This document shows positions 34,503 through 45,413 of a DNA stretch of 64,000 bases, one piece after another. This DNA comes from Pannonibacter carbonis (GTDB lineage: Bacteria > Pseudomonadota > Alphaproteobacteria > Rhizobiales > Stappiaceae). Where the stretch lies: positions 1 to 64,000 of the forward strand of contig NZ_PUDR01000002.1 in assembly GCF_003012935.1 (NCBI RefSeq), written 5' to 3'. The translations under genes and the position numbers were made by a program. The notes beneath the pieces are model-generated. The model saw only the letters and a list, made by a program, of their open reading frames with translations. It searched no databases and was not told the DNA's origin. Each line of letters opens with the position of its first letter. Position 1 is the first letter of the stretch.

Positions 34503-35042
34503 TCAGGCGCGAGCGAGCTGCTTGCGGTCCTTGTCCCGCCGACGGTCATTGACCGGCTGGTAGGCGATGCGGCAGTGGTGCGCGCAGTAAGGCACGCCTG
34601 GATCCGAGTGCCGGCCGCAGAAGTAGAAATCCTGGGTGCTTGGATCGCCGATCGGCCACTTGCAGGTGCGTTCGGTCAAGGTCAAGATCGTGGCCCGTTC
34701 AGTAATCGGAACCACTTCAGCCATCGGCTCGACCTGCGGCTGCACATCAAGCGCCGCTTCTTCCATCGGCTCCATCTTCAGGGCGGTTGCCCCACGGCTC
34801 TGAGCCACGGGCGCCTGTGCCGGCCGAGGCGCAGACGGTGCTGCACTCGCCGGTGTGCGGGCCCGCCGCGGCTTTGCCGTCGGTGCGACTGCCTTGGCGC
34901 GCCCGGACAGCCCAAGCCGATGCACCTTGCCGATCACCGCATTGCGCGTGATCCCGCCGAGTTCGGCAGCAATCTGGCTCGCGCTCAGGCCATCCGACCA
35001 GAGTTTCTTCAGCAGTTCCACGCGTTCGTCAGTCCAGCTCAT
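34503..35042 (-). CDS. gcrA: GcrA cell-cycle regulator
   Basis: The 179-residue product begins with the GcrA DNA-binding helix-turn-helix: MSWTDERVELLKKLW, then GLSASQIAAELGGITRNAV and IGKVHRLGLSGR. A Pro/Ala-rich linker (about 50-110) leads to the conserved C-terminal domain with RTCKWPIGDPSTQDFYFCG and PYCAHHCRIAYQP, which binds the RNA polymerase sigma factor region. GcrA works with CcrM methylation of GANTC sites in alphaproteobacterial cell-cycle control. It is a strong marker of that class. Length matches the family. Confidence 0.96.
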   Translation of the reverse strand: MSWTDERVELLKKLWSDGLSASQIAAELGGITRNAVIGKVHRLGLSGRAKAVAPTAKPRRARTPASAAPSAPRPAQAPVAQSRGATALKMEPMEEAALDVQPQVEPMAEVVPITERATILTLTERTCKWPIGDPSTQDFYFCGRHSDPGVPYCAHHCRIAYQPVNDRRRDKDRKQLARA

Positions 35043-35471
35043 CCGTCACACCCCGCCGTTTCCGGCTGTAGATTGTAAATTCAGGCAGTAACCAGTTGTT
35101 AAGGCGCGCATGCTCCGCGCCCAACGTGGCATATCCAGTATGATTTGGTGATCTACAGCACGAGATGTCGTATCCGACAGACAGGACAGTACAATGGCGG
35201 CCAAAAGCGAGGCAAGGAGACGGGGCACATGAACCGGGGACGAAACGACTTTTCCCCAGATAACGGCGCGGTGATGCGCCGCGTCCGGCAGTGGCGGAAA
35301 TGCGCCAATTGCATTGACAGGCGCAGCGTTGGGCAGTGTATAAACGTCGCTCGTTTGTTGTGCCGCCTGTCATGGGCGGCACAGTCCGTTTTGGCATCCC
35401 AATACGTATCCCTGAACCGGAGAGGTTTTCCGGGGCAAGTAGCCCCGACCCCCGCATGAGGAGTTGAGCAT
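35043..35471. other. intergenic region between gcrA and argD
   Basis: Divergent promoters for gcrA and argD are expected here. It carries a 9-bp stem at 35359-35383 and AT-rich segments near 35070-35100 and 35140-35180. No gene was recognised. Confidence 0.5.
35359..35383 (+). promoter_or_regulatory. leader stem-loop before argD
   Basis: TGTGCCGCC and GGCGGCACA form a perfect 9-bp stem with loop TGTCATG, about 90 bases before the argD start and followed by GTCCGTTTTGG. It could be a leader structure or weak attenuator of the argDF-hslO operon. Confidence 0.4.
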
Positions 35472-36674
35472 ATGACGGCGTCGGCACTATTCGGCACCTA
35501 CGCTCGGGCGGAACTTGATTTCGTCCGTGGAGAAGGCGTGTGGCTGGAGACGTCGGATGGCCGCCGATTTCTCGATTGCGGTTCAGGTATTGCGGTGAAT
35601 GCGCTCGGTCACTCGCATCCCCATCTTGTCGCGGCCCTGAAAGACCAGGCGGACAAGCTCTGGCATGTCTCCAACCTCTACCAGATGCAAGGTCAGGAGA
35701 AGTTGGGACGGCGGCTGAGCGAGGCGACCTTCGCGGATCGCGTCTTCTTCACCAACTCTGGTGCAGAAGCGATGGAGGCGTGCTTCAAGACGGCCCGTCG
35801 CTTCCACTATGCCAATGGGCATCCGGAGCGGATCGACATCATCACGTTTGAGGGCGCGTTCCATGGCCGCACCATTGCGACCATCGCGGCTGGCGGCCAG
35901 GCAAAATACCTTGAAGGTTTCGGGCCGAAGGCTCCAGGGTTCCTTCAGGTTCCAGTTGGCGACCTTGACGCGCTGAAGGCCGTCATCGGTCCGACGACGG
36001 CTGCGCTCTGCATCGAACCGGTGCAGGGGGAGGGCGGTATCCGCGAGATCCCGGCCGAGTTCCTGCGCAAGCTGCGCGAGATCTGCGACGAGGAAGGCAT
36101 CCTGCTGATCTTCGATGAAATCCAGACAGGTGTCGGCCGGACAGGCAAGCTGTTCGCCTACGAATGGTCTGGCATCCATCCGGATCTGATGGGCGTTGCC
36201 AAGGGCATTGGCGGTGGGTTCCCGATGGGCGCCTGCCTTGCGACTGAGGCCGCCTCTGCCTGCATGGTGCCAGGCACCCATGGCACCACCTTCGGCGGCA
36301 ATCCGCTGGCGATGGCCGTCGGCAATGCGGTGCTGGATGTGATCCTCGAGCCGGGGTTCCTCGAAGAGGTGCAGCGCAAGTCGCTGCTGTTCAAGCAGCA
36401 GCTCGCCAGCGTGATCGACGCCTATCCTGAGGTCCTGCAGGAAACGCGCGGGCGTGGCCTGATGCTCGGCCTGAAATGCGTGCGTCCGAACACGGAAGTC
36501 CTGGCCAAGGTCCGTGCCAACGGACTGCTGGTCGTGCCGGCCGGCGACAACGTGCTGCGTATCCTGCCGCCACTGACGATCACGGATGCCGAGATCGGCG
36601 AAGCCGTCGCCCGTATTGAAGCCGCCGCCAAGGCCGTCGCGGCAGACCTTGCCGCCGAAAAGGCCGGAGCCTGA
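35472..36674 (+). CDS. argD: acetylornithine aminotransferase
   Basis: The 400-residue class III PLP transaminase makes N-acetylornithine in arginine synthesis. Visible are [60 protein letters not shown] and the PLP Lys in [13 protein letters not shown]. Length is normal. It is followed by argF four bases after its stop, so both are in one operon. Confidence 0.96.
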   Translation: MTASALFGTYARAELDFVRGEGVWLETSDGRRFLDCGSGIAVNALGHSHPHLVAALKDQADKLWHVSNLYQMQGQEKLGRRLSEATFADRVFFTNSGAEAMEACFKTARRFHYANGHPERIDIITFEGAFHGRTIATIAAGGQAKYLEGFGPKAPGFLQVPVGDLDALKAVIGPTTAALCIEPVQGEGGIREIPAEFLRKLREICDEEGILLIFDEIQTGVGRTGKLFAYEWSGIHPDLMGVAKGIGGGFPMGACLATEAASACMVPGTHGTTFGGNPLAMAVGNAVLDVILEPGFLEEVQRKSLLFKQQLASVIDAYPEVLQETRGRGLMLGLKCVRPNTEVLAKVRANGLLVVPAGDNVLRILPPLTITDAEIGEAVARIEAAAKAVAADLAAEKAGA

Positions 36675-36678
36675 TTAC

Positions 36679-37602
<924 letters not shown>

Positions 37603-37612
37603 GGACTGATCC

Positions 37613-38596
37613 TTGGCATTCGACATCGCTGACTATGGCCTGACCGCCGCCGGATCGGACGCTGTCCGGCCCTTCACTGTTGAAGGGCTGGATGTGCGCG
37701 GCCGTGCGGTTGCGCTCGGACCGATGCTGAACCAGATCCTAGATCGCCATGACTACCCGGCGCCGGTGGCCCGGTTGCTGGGCGAGGCCATCGTCCTGAC
37801 TGCCTTGCTTGGCACAGCGCTCAAGTTCGACGGCCGCTTCACGCTGCAAACCCAGTCCGACGGGCCGGTCTCCATGCTGGTGGTTGACTTCTCTGCCCCC
37901 GACGCGATCCGCGCCTATGCCCGTTATGAGGCTGAGGCTTTCGGGCCGGGGAAGATCGGCGAAAGCGCAGATCCGGCAACGCTGCTCGGGCGCGGCCACC
38001 TGGCGATGACCATCGACCAGGGCAAGCACATGCAGCGTTACCAGGGCATGGTCGAACTGGATGGTGTCTCGCTTGAGGAAGTGGCCCGGCGCTACTTTAC
38101 GCGCTCGGAACAGATCCCGACCGAGGTCCGTCTGGCCGTCGGGCGGCTGTTTACCCGCCGGGAGGGCCAGGCACCCGGTGAAGCGTGGACGGCAGGGGGC
38201 ATTCTGGTCCAGTTCCTGCCCGACGCACCCGAGCGGATGAAGCAGGCCGATCTTCACGCAGGCGACATGCCGGAAGGCACAGAGGCGCATGCGGTCGATG
38301 AGGATGACGCATGGATGGAGGCCAAGAGCCTCGTTACCACCGTGCGCGACGACGAACTGACCGATCCCGAGATCACGGTCGAGCGGCTGCTGTTCCGTCT
38401 GTTCCACGAGCGCGGCGTCCGCATGTTCGACGCCCAACCAATCGCCGACCGCTGCCGCTGCACACGGGAAAAGATCGAGGCGATCCTCGTCAATTTCTCC
38501 GAGGACGAGAAATCCGAGATGGTCGAAGACGGCAAGATCGTCGTGACCTGCGAATTCTGCAGCACCCGCTATGAATTCAAGGCCGAGGCCGTCTGA
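37613..38596 (+). CDS. hslO: redox-regulated chaperone Hsp33
   Basis: The 327-residue product is the Hsp33 holdase, activated when its zinc-bound cysteines oxidise. The zinc motif CRC at DRCRCTREKI and CEFC at VTCEFCSTRYEF, near residues 285-320, gives the CxC...CxxC pattern. The N-terminal holdase domain includes LGRGHLAMTIDQG. It starts with TTG, preceded by GAGGA. In many alphaproteobacteria hslO follows argF, as here. Confidence 0.95.
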   Translation: MAFDIADYGLTAAGSDAVRPFTVEGLDVRGRAVALGPMLNQILDRHDYPAPVARLLGEAIVLTALLGTALKFDGRFTLQTQSDGPVSMLVVDFSAPDAIRAYARYEAEAFGPGKIGESADPATLLGRGHLAMTIDQGKHMQRYQGMVELDGVSLEEVARRYFTRSEQIPTEVRLAVGRLFTRREGQAPGEAWTAGGILVQFLPDAPERMKQADLHAGDMPEGTEAHAVDEDDAWMEAKSLVTTVRDDELTDPEITVERLLFRLFHERGVRMFDAQPIADRCRCTREKIEAILVNFSEDEKSEMVEDGKIVVTCEFCSTRYEFKAEAV

Positions 38597-38849
38597 TCGC
38601 TGCGACAGATCGCGACAAATGACTGATTGCCGCTGACCCGTGCCCGTGATTACCGTGACTTGAGGGATAGATCACGGTGCGTGTGCGTCGCTTGTCCGGC
38701 AGACCCTGTGTGTGCCGGCAGACTGCCATGAGGTCATCTGCCTTGGTCCGGCAACTCTGTTCAGTTGGACCTGAGCAGTTCGGCCAGGGTTTTGGCTGAT
38801 CCAGCGCACCTGTTCCCGCTGTATAACGGGAATGAAGGAGGCGCTGCGC

Positions 38850-40259
38850 GTGCTGCAGGCTGTCGAGACAAAGCGGGACGTCAAGGTTCCGGATCAGGAC
38901 GAAACTCAATTGTCTGCTCCCCGGCCAGGACGGGGAAGGTCTGTCCTTGTGCTGAAGGCCCTGCTTCAGTCCCTGCTGGCGTTGGCGGTGCTGGCTGGCG
39001 CCGTGATGGGGATGCGGCATTTTGTCCTGACGAAGCCAGAGGTGCCAAAACGCCCGGCCCAGGAACAAAGCTATGCTGTCGAGACCCTTGCCGTTCGACT
39101 GGCCGATCACACCCCTGCCATTCGCCTCTATGGCGAGGTGACGGCCGGGCGTGAGGTTGACTTGCGCTCGTTGGTCGCCGGAGAGATCATTTCCGTCAAT
39201 CCGGAGCTGAAAGCCGGCGGCAGCATCCGCAAGGGCGCTGAACTCGTGGCCGTGGACCGGTTTGACTTTGAAGGCGCGGTGCGGGAGGCGCGCGCCAACC
39301 TTCAGGAAGCGGAAGCGCGGAAGATCGAGATCGAGAGCCGTGTTGCCCTGTCGCGGGACAGCCTGGAACGGGTCCGTGAGCAGCTCGCATTCGCCGAAAG
39401 GGACCTGGAGCGGGCCGAACAGTTGCGCCAAAGTGGCTCAGTGACCGAACGGGCGCTCGACGAGCGCCGCCTGCTGGTATCGCAGCGCCGACAGGCCGAG
39501 GAACAGGTGCGCAACACCCTGGCGGTGGAAGAAACCGGCATCGAGCAACAGGCTGCGGTCATCCAGCGACTGCAATGGCGTCTCGAACTGGCCGAGCGCA
39601 ATCTGGCCAGCACGGTGCTGCTCGCTCCTTTTGATGCTGTCGTGCGCAGTGAAGCGGCCCAGGTCGGGCGGCTGATCAATGTCAACGATGTGGTCGCCTC
39701 GCTCTATGCGCGCGACGAGCTGGAGGTGCGTTTCACCCTGTCCGACAATCAGTATGGCCGGTTGATTGCCCAGTCAGGCTCGCTTGTCGGACGTCCGGTG
39801 GAGGTCTCCTGGGTCCTGGGAACCGAGCCTGTTCGCTACCAGGCGAATGTGGACCGGGTAGGAGCCGACGTGGCCAGAACCCGCGGCGGTGTCGATGTCT
39901 TTGCCAGGGTGGTGACGCCGGAGGGGGGCGTGCCGCTGCGCCCCGGTGCCTTCGTCGAGATTTCCATTCCGGACCGCAGTTACCCTGCAACGGCCCGGGT
40001 GCCCGAGACGGCGGTTTATGAAGATGGCCGGATCTATGTGGTCAATGATGGTCGCATGTCCCCGCGCGACATTCGCATCGAAGCCTATGATCAGGGACAT
40101 GTGATTGTTTCTGGCGCGCTGCAGGATGGTGATGTTGTTGTGACGACCCGCATCGCCGGCGGTGGCAGCGGCGTCAAGGTGCGCCCGCTCGGCGAAACAG
40201 CCGCACCGGATGCGGCTGCAGCACGTCCGCAGGGTTCGGAGGCTTCAAATGCGCGCTGA
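38850..40259 (+). CDS. RND efflux periplasmic adaptor (HlyD/MFP type)
   Basis: The 469-residue protein (GTG 38850, AAGGAGG eight bases upstream; an ATG at 38832 has a weaker site) has an N-terminal membrane helix (about 35-55), a barrel-sandwich domain (VTAGREVDLRSLVAGEI, LLAPFDAVVRSEAAQVGRL), a long coiled-coil hairpin of about 110 residues rich in Glu/Arg/Ala/Leu (EARANLQEAEARK to RLQWRLELAERN), and a beta-barrel and membrane-proximal domain. It would link the RND pump encoded next to an outer membrane channel, whose gene is not here. Its stop overlaps the pump gene start by 11 bases. Confidence 0.92.
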   Translation: MLQAVETKRDVKVPDQDETQLSAPRPGRGRSVLVLKALLQSLLALAVLAGAVMGMRHFVLTKPEVPKRPAQEQSYAVETLAVRLADHTPAIRLYGEVTAGREVDLRSLVAGEIISVNPELKAGGSIRKGAELVAVDRFDFEGAVREARANLQEAEARKIEIESRVALSRDSLERVREQLAFAERDLERAEQLRQSGSVTERALDERRLLVSQRRQAEEQVRNTLAVEETGIEQQAAVIQRLQWRLELAERNLASTVLLAPFDAVVRSEAAQVGRLINVNDVVASLYARDELEVRFTLSDNQYGRLIAQSGSLVGRPVEVSWVLGTEPVRYQANVDRVGADVARTRGGVDVFARVVTPEGGVPLRPGAFVEISIPDRSYPATARVPETAVYEDGRIYVVNDGRMSPRDIRIEAYDQGHVIVSGALQDGDVVVTTRIAGGGSGVKVRPLGETAAPDAAAARPQGSEASNAR

Positions 40260-43200
40260 TGCAGCAAGCTGGGTCGCCGGGTTTGCACGCCATCCGAATG
40301 CGGCCAATCTTTTGATGGCTGTGATGCTGATGTTCGGGGTCTTCGGTCTCAGCCAGCTCAACACGCAGTTCTTTCCAACCATCCGTTCGGACCGGATTAC
40401 GGTCAGCATCGCCTGGCCCGGCGCGTCGGCAGAGGACGTCGAGCGCAATGTGCTGGAAGTGGTGGAGCCGGAACTGCGGTTCCTGACCGCCCTCAAGGAA
40501 ATTGCCGCCTATGCCCGCGAAGGCTCGGGGACGATCACCCTCGAGTTCCAGGAAGGCGCCGACATGCCCAAGGCATTGTCGGACGTCGAACAGGCGGTGG
40601 CCGCCATTTCCACGCTGCCGGACGAGGCCGAGACACCGGTTGTTTCGGCCTCCACCTTCACGGACGCTGTTGCCACTCTTGCCGTGCGTGGCCCGTTTAC
40701 CGAGGATGCGCTGAAGGTCTATGCCCGCAAGATCCGCGATGACCTGCTGGCGCGCGGCATCGACCGTGTGGACTTTAATGGCTATCGCTCGCCGGAATAT
40801 CTGGTCGAGGTCCCGGAACGCGAATTGCGCCGGCTCGATCTGACGATTTCTGACATTTCCGACCGTATCAAGCAGAACACCCAGGATCTGCCTGCGGGCA
40901 ATCTCAACGGCGCAATCGAGCGCCAGATCCGCGCCGTGGCTGAAGCCCAGTCTCCGGAAGCGATCAGTTCCATCGAGGTGCAAGCCTTCGAATCCGGCGA
41001 GAAGACCCGTCTCGGTGATATAGCAACTGTCAGCCGGTCTTTTGATGATGGCGAGTTCCAGGGGTTCTCGAAGGGCGGCCGTGCCATCGAACTGCGGGTC
41101 CTTCGGCTTGAAAACACAGATACTCTGAAAGCGGCGCAGATCCTGACGTCCTATCTGGAGGAGGTTCGCCCAACTCTGCCGCCAACGCTCGAACTGCTGC
41201 AATATGACGTGCGCGCCAATCAGGTTGCAGGGCGTATCATGCTGCTGGTCGAGAACGGGCTCGGCGGTCTCGCGCTGGTGGTGCTGATCCTCTACGTGTT
41301 CCTGAACGGGCGGATCGCGCTCTGGGTTGCCACCGGCATTCCTATCGCGGTGTGCGCGGCGCTCGGATTGATGTGGCTGATTGGCGAGAGCATCAACATG
41401 ATCTCGCTCTTTGCATTCATCATGATGCTGGGTGTGATCGTGGATGACGCAATCGTGGTGGGGGAGCACACCGCGACGCGCCTGGCTCTGGGCGATACGC
41501 CGGACATTGCCGCGATCAACGGTGCCAGCACCATGTTTTGGCCAGTGATCGCTTCAGGAACGACAACGATTGCGGCGTTTTTGCCCATTCTGATGATCGG
41601 GGATGTGCTCGGGCAGATCATGATGGCCCTCCCGGTTGTGGTTATTTCCATCATCGTGGCGTCCCTGGTCGAGTGCTTTTTTGTCCTGCCAGGGCATCTG
41701 TCGCATTCGCTGGGCGCGCGGTCCGGCTGGAGCTGGTGGCGTGTCGTCCTGGTCGCGGGCCTGCCGGCAGTGTTCCTGATCGGCGTGGCCGAACGGCCGG
41801 AGATGAGCGTGGCACCGTCCCTGGCTATACTCGCCGACCCTTTGCGCGCGATGCTGACCCAAACCGGGCTGCTGGTGTTTGCCGGTGTCGTGATCGGTAT
41901 CTGCTTTTTGGTCGCGCTTGCCATTGAGGCTGGCCTCACCGCCTTGCGACATCGAGCGGGCGAAAAGGGTACATCGGCCTTGCGGGAGCCTGGCCGTTTC
42001 CGGCGCGGCTTTGATGCCGGTTTCGGATGGTTCCGCGACCGCCCGTTTCATGGCCTTGTCAGGCTGGCGGTTAATTGGCGCTATGTTGTTCTGGCGCTTG
42101 CGGTCGGCAGCCTGTTGTTGACTGTGGGCTTGGTACGTGGCGGGCGTGTCGGATTCACGTTCTTCCCATCTCCTGAATCTGAGAACATCCAGGCCCAGGT
42201 GTTCTTCCAGGCCGGAATTCCGGAGGCTGAGGCCATTGCGGGTGTCGCGGCAATTGAAAACGCCTTGTACGAGGCGGAAAAGCGGCTGACGCGGGACAAT
42301 GGCGAGACGCTTGTGGCTGCAAGCTATGCCCTGCTTGGCCGTGCCGGCAACAACCGGGGCGACAATGTGGCCTCGATCTCGGTGCAACTGACCCTCTCGG
42401 AGGAACGAACCGTCCGCACGCCCGACATCGTGCAGGCTTGGCGCCGGGCCCTGCCCGAGATCCCGGGGCTGGCCCGGTTCTCGATATCGCAGACGCGTGG
42501 CGGTCCTCCAGGAAGAGACCTGGACATCCGGTTGTCCGGTGCGCCGCTGCACAGGCTGAAGCAGGCAGCAGCAGAACTGCAGGATGCTCTCTCGGCTTAT
42601 CCCGGCACCTCTGGCGTCACCGATGATTTGCCCTTTGGCAAGCCGGAACTGCAAATGCATCTGACGCCGCGCGGCCGCGCGCTTGGCTTCACGGTCGAGA
42701 CGGCCGCCCGTCAGGTCCGCAATGCGGTGGAAGGGGCAATCGCGCGGAAATTTGCCCAGGGTGATGAGGAAGTGACCGTTCGTGTCCGGCAGGGCTTTGA
42801 TGGCCAGGGCTCGAACGCGCTGCGTGATCTCTTGCTGCGCGCGCCAAGCGGTGAGTTCGTGCCGCTGACTGAAGTCGTTGCCCTCAAGGACGTCCAGGGC
42901 TTCTCGGTGATCCAGCGCCGCGACGGGCGGACAATTGTCAGCGTGGTTGCGGATATCGACACCAAGATCACGTCGAATACGGAAATCGTGGCCGAACTGG
43001 AAAAGGAGTTCATGCCTCGGCTAGCAGACACCTACGGGCTTGCCTATGAGTTTGCCGGCAAGGCGGAAGAACAGGCCAATGCCATGGGGGATCTTGGGGT
43101 CGGTGTACTCATGGCGCTGGTTATGATCTATGTAATCCTCGCGGCGACATTTGCCAGCTATGCAAGGCCGCTGGTGGTGATGACCATCATCCCCTTCGGC

Positions 43201-43680
43201 GTGGTTGGCGCTGTGAGTGGCCACTACATCATGGATTACCAGCTGACCATGATGAGCCTGATCGGCCTGCTCGGGCTATCCGGCATCCTCGTCAACAATG
43301 CGATCATCCTGGTGTCGCGTTTTGACGAGCGCATCCGGGAGGGGGCGACGTTCCGCGAGGCGGCTGTGCTGGCAAGCTGCGATCGGCTGCGCGCCGTGAT
43401 CCTCACGTCCTTCACGACAATTGCCGGTCTGGGGCCCCTGTTGTTCGAGAACAATATCCAGGCGCAGTTCCTTTTGCCGATCACCATCACCATCGTCTTC
43501 GGTCTGGGAACGGCGACGGTTCTGGTGTTGTTCCTGGTTCCGTCACTGCTGGTCATCGGTCATGATATCGGTCGCATCGTGTTCCACAGCGACCCGGGCA
43601 GCGAGCCTGGTCGCAGGCTGGCGGGCGAGGGCGATGATGCGGGGCAATCACCCGGCAAGGGGATCGTGCCGGCGGAGTAG
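40249..43680 (+). CDS. RND family efflux permease
   Basis: From ATG 40249 (GGAGG six bases upstream) the 1143-residue protein has the twelve-helix RND architecture with two large periplasmic loops. Marks are AWPGASAEDVERNV after the first helix, the proton-relay helix IMMLGVIVDDAIVVGEHTA (Asp pair), and SLIGLLGLSGILVNNAIILVS late. It is longer than AcrB (1049) because of an inserted segment with two further hydrophobic stretches between helices 6 and 7 (around residues 490-640). It belongs to the HAE-like or uncharacterised alphaproteobacterial subgroup; substrates unknown. Confidence 0.92.
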   Translation: MRADAASWVAGFARHPNAANLLMAVMLMFGVFGLSQLNTQFFPTIRSDRITVSIAWPGASAEDVERNVLEVVEPELRFLTALKEIAAYAREGSGTITLEFQEGADMPKALSDVEQAVAAISTLPDEAETPVVSASTFTDAVATLAVRGPFTEDALKVYARKIRDDLLARGIDRVDFNGYRSPEYLVEVPERELRRLDLTISDISDRIKQNTQDLPAGNLNGAIERQIRAVAEAQSPEAISSIEVQAFESGEKTRLGDIATVSRSFDDGEFQGFSKGGRAIELRVLRLENTDTLKAAQILTSYLEEVRPTLPPTLELLQYDVRANQVAGRIMLLVENGLGGLALVVLILYVFLNGRIALWVATGIPIAVCAALGLMWLIGESINMISLFAFIMMLGVIVDDAIVVGEHTATRLALGDTPDIAAINGASTMFWPVIASGTTTIAAFLPILMIGDVLGQIMMALPVVVISIIVASLVECFFVLPGHLSHSLGARSGWSWWRVVLVAGLPAVFLIGVAERPEMSVAPSLAILADPLRAMLTQTGLLVFAGVVIGICFLVALAIEAGLTALRHRAGEKGTSALREPGRFRRGFDAGFGWFRDRPFHGLVRLAVNWRYVVLALAVGSLLLTVGLVRGGRVGFTFFPSPESENIQAQVFFQAGIPEAEAIAGVAAIENALYEAEKRLTRDNGETLVAASYALLGRAGNNRGDNVASISVQLTLSEERTVRTPDIVQAWRRALPEIPGLARFSISQTRGGPPGRDLDIRLSGAPLHRLKQAAAELQDALSAYPGTSGVTDDLPFGKPELQMHLTPRGRALGFTVETAARQVRNAVEGAIARKFAQGDEEVTVRVRQGFDGQGSNALRDLLLRAPSGEFVPLTEVVALKDVQGFSVIQRRDGRTIVSVVADIDTKITSNTEIVAELEKEFMPRLADTYGLAYEFAGKAEEQANAMGDLGVGVLMALVMIYVILAATFASYARPLVVMTIIPFGVVGAVSGHYIMDYQLTMMSLIGLLGLSGILVNNAIILVSRFDERIREGATFREAAVLASCDRLRAVILTSFTTIAGLGPLLFENNIQAQFLLPITITIVFGLGTATVLVLFLVPSLLVIGHDIGRIVFHSDPGSEPGRRLAGEGDDAGQSPGKGIVPAE

Positions 43681-43711
43681 CCGCCGGCAAGAGCGACGAG
43701 GGCGTCGGCGG

Positions 43712-44353
43712 TCAGGCGATCCGGGCTGCAAAGGCCACGATTGCCTCGGCAGCCTTGTGAATGTTGCCATCCCATGTCGCGGGAGACTGGCCGCGTGGGC
43801 CGAGGTCATGGTTGCCGTCTTCCAGATAGGTGATGTCGACCTGGTCCGGCAGCGCCACGGTTTCCAGCTCTGCGGCGGATCCAAAGGGGTCGCGCTCGCC
43901 CTGTGTGATGAGGACCGGTCGGCGGCATGCGGCCAGAGGCTCCAGACGCCAGACATCGGCTTTGCCGGTGGGGTGGAAGGGATAGCCGACGCAAGCGACA
44001 CCCTTGACCCGGCCAGGCAGGGACGCACCGCCCGCCAGCATGGCGGCCACGCGGCCACCCATCGACTTGCCGCCGATGAGAAGAGTTCCCTCGACCTCCG
44101 GCATCACCTGTTGCAAGGCGGTCTGGAACGCGCTGACGAGCAGTTCGGCCTTGGGCGGCGGGGCCTTCTTTCCGCCCGCGCGGCGCGCCGCCATGTAGGG
44201 AAACTCGAACCTGGCCACTGCAACCCCGTTTTCCGCCAGTGCAGCCGCCATTCGGTTCATGAAACTGGAGTCCATCGCCGCTCCTGCGCCATGGGCGAAC
44301 AAAAGCGTTGCGACGGGGGTCGTCTCGGGGCGGGTCCACAGCAGTTCGGTCAT
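43712..44353 (-). CDS. alpha/beta hydrolase (KANSL3/Tex30-like)
   Basis: From ATG 44353 the 213-residue hydrolase has the early LLFAHGAGAAMDSSFM, the nucleophile region LIGGKSMGGRVAAMLAG (Ser in GGKSMGG), RPVLITQGERDPFG with the acid, and the catalytic His in EDGNHDLGPRG. It resembles the KANSL3/Tex30 (DUF1100-like) hydrolase group. Substrate unknown. It runs convergent to the RND pump gene. A longer frame to 44449 is rejected. Confidence 0.85.
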   Translation of the reverse strand: MTELLWTRPETTPVATLLFAHGAGAAMDSSFMNRMAAALAENGVAVARFEFPYMAARRAGGKKAPPPKAELLVSAFQTALQQVMPEVEGTLLIGGKSMGGRVAAMLAGGASLPGRVKGVACVGYPFHPTGKADVWRLEPLAACRRPVLITQGERDPFGSAAELETVALPDQVDITYLEDGNHDLGPRGQSPATWDGNIHKAAEAIVAFAARIA

Positions 44354-44466
44354 ATGCAAGGGTGCTTTCGCTCGGGGTACGGATGGTCGATGAAGGCTGC
44401 GCTCAGGCCCAGTCCCTGCTGATCTAGCGGAGGAGGATCGGGTCCGCAATCACGCGGCTTCGGGCT

Positions 44467-45357
44467 TCAGAAGAAGCTGATGGGGAAATAGCGTCGGTAG
44501 AGTTCGTTGTAGACGCCCTTTTCCTGCAGCCGGCGAAGGCCGTAATTCAGGGCCTCGAGAAGGACGGCATCTTCTTGCCGGACGGCTATGCGCAGTCCGT
44601 TGCCAAAATAGGCATCCTCCAGCCAAGGGCCGGGCACGAACATGCAACAGCCTTCCGAAACGGCACCGCCCAGCCAGAACGACAGGCTCATGCCGTCCCC
44701 GAAATGGGCACCAACGTCACCTGACCGCAGTGCTTCGCGTGCTTCGGCAATGGTATCATATTCCCTCAGCACCACGTCTGGCATGCGCGCCCTGAGAAAG
44801 GCGGCGTGGCGGCTCCCGCGCTCAACCGAAACCTCTGTTCCGGCGTATTGCAGTCCATCCAGGCCAGCATCATGCGCCTGTCGGGTCACGAACCGGCCCG
44901 GCAGGCGCAGATATGGGTCGGTAAAGCTGAACTGCCGTGCAAGTTCCGGTGTTTTGGCCAGGCCCGCGATCACTGCATCGCCTTCGTCCGCCTCCAGCGC
45001 ATCGGCCAAGGCCTCGAAAGCCTTGACGCGCAGACTGCAGGAACTCTGCAACTCCTCGCAGAGGGCCCGGGCCAGGTCGACATGAAAGCCGGTCAGGCGC
45101 TCTGACGTGTCCCGGAAGGCAAACGGCGGAAAGTCATCGTTCGACAGGAATTCGATCCGCTCCGGGGTCTCCGCCGGCCGCTCCATAAGGCTGCGCGGAT
45201 CCCAGAAGTTCGGGATGTCGTTGGTGATGCTTCGTGTCGAGGAATCGGAAGAGGGCATTTCGGCAGATGCTGCAACTTCAAAGTTAACTATAATCGCCAA
45301 AAGAGAGAAGAAAAATAATGTAACCATTGCGCGAACCTGGCGGTTGATGGTTAACAT
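44467..45357 (-). CDS. periplasmic solute-binding protein, SBP_bac_3-like
   Basis: From ATG 45357 the 296-residue protein has a signal peptide (about 1-32, ending AASAE) and a type 2 periplasmic-binding fold: FLSNDDFPPFAFRDTSERLTGFHVDLARALCEEL (described at about residues 65-100), AGLAKTPELARQFSFTDPYL, and ALNYGLRRLQEKGVYNELYRRYFP. This is the amino-acid binding pattern, but no permease or ATPase is beside it. Two Cys pairs (CEEL/SCSL and EGCCMF) may form disulfides. It is divergent from the glycosyltransferase gene. Confidence 0.85.
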   Translation of the reverse strand: MLTINRQVRAMVTLFFFSLLAIIVNFEVAASAEMPSSDSSTRSITNDIPNFWDPRSLMERPAETPERIEFLSNDDFPPFAFRDTSERLTGFHVDLARALCEELQSSCSLRVKAFEALADALEADEGDAVIAGLAKTPELARQFSFTDPYLRLPGRFVTRQAHDAGLDGLQYAGTEVSVERGSRHAAFLRARMPDVVLREYDTIAEAREALRSGDVGAHFGDGMSLSFWLGGAVSEGCCMFVPGPWLEDAYFGNGLRIAVRQEDAVLLEALNYGLRRLQEKGVYNELYRRYFPISFF

Positions 45358-45413
45358 TCCGTTACGTTCACCAGGCATCTGGGCGACACCGATCGGGGAG
45401 GCTCGGCAAGCAC

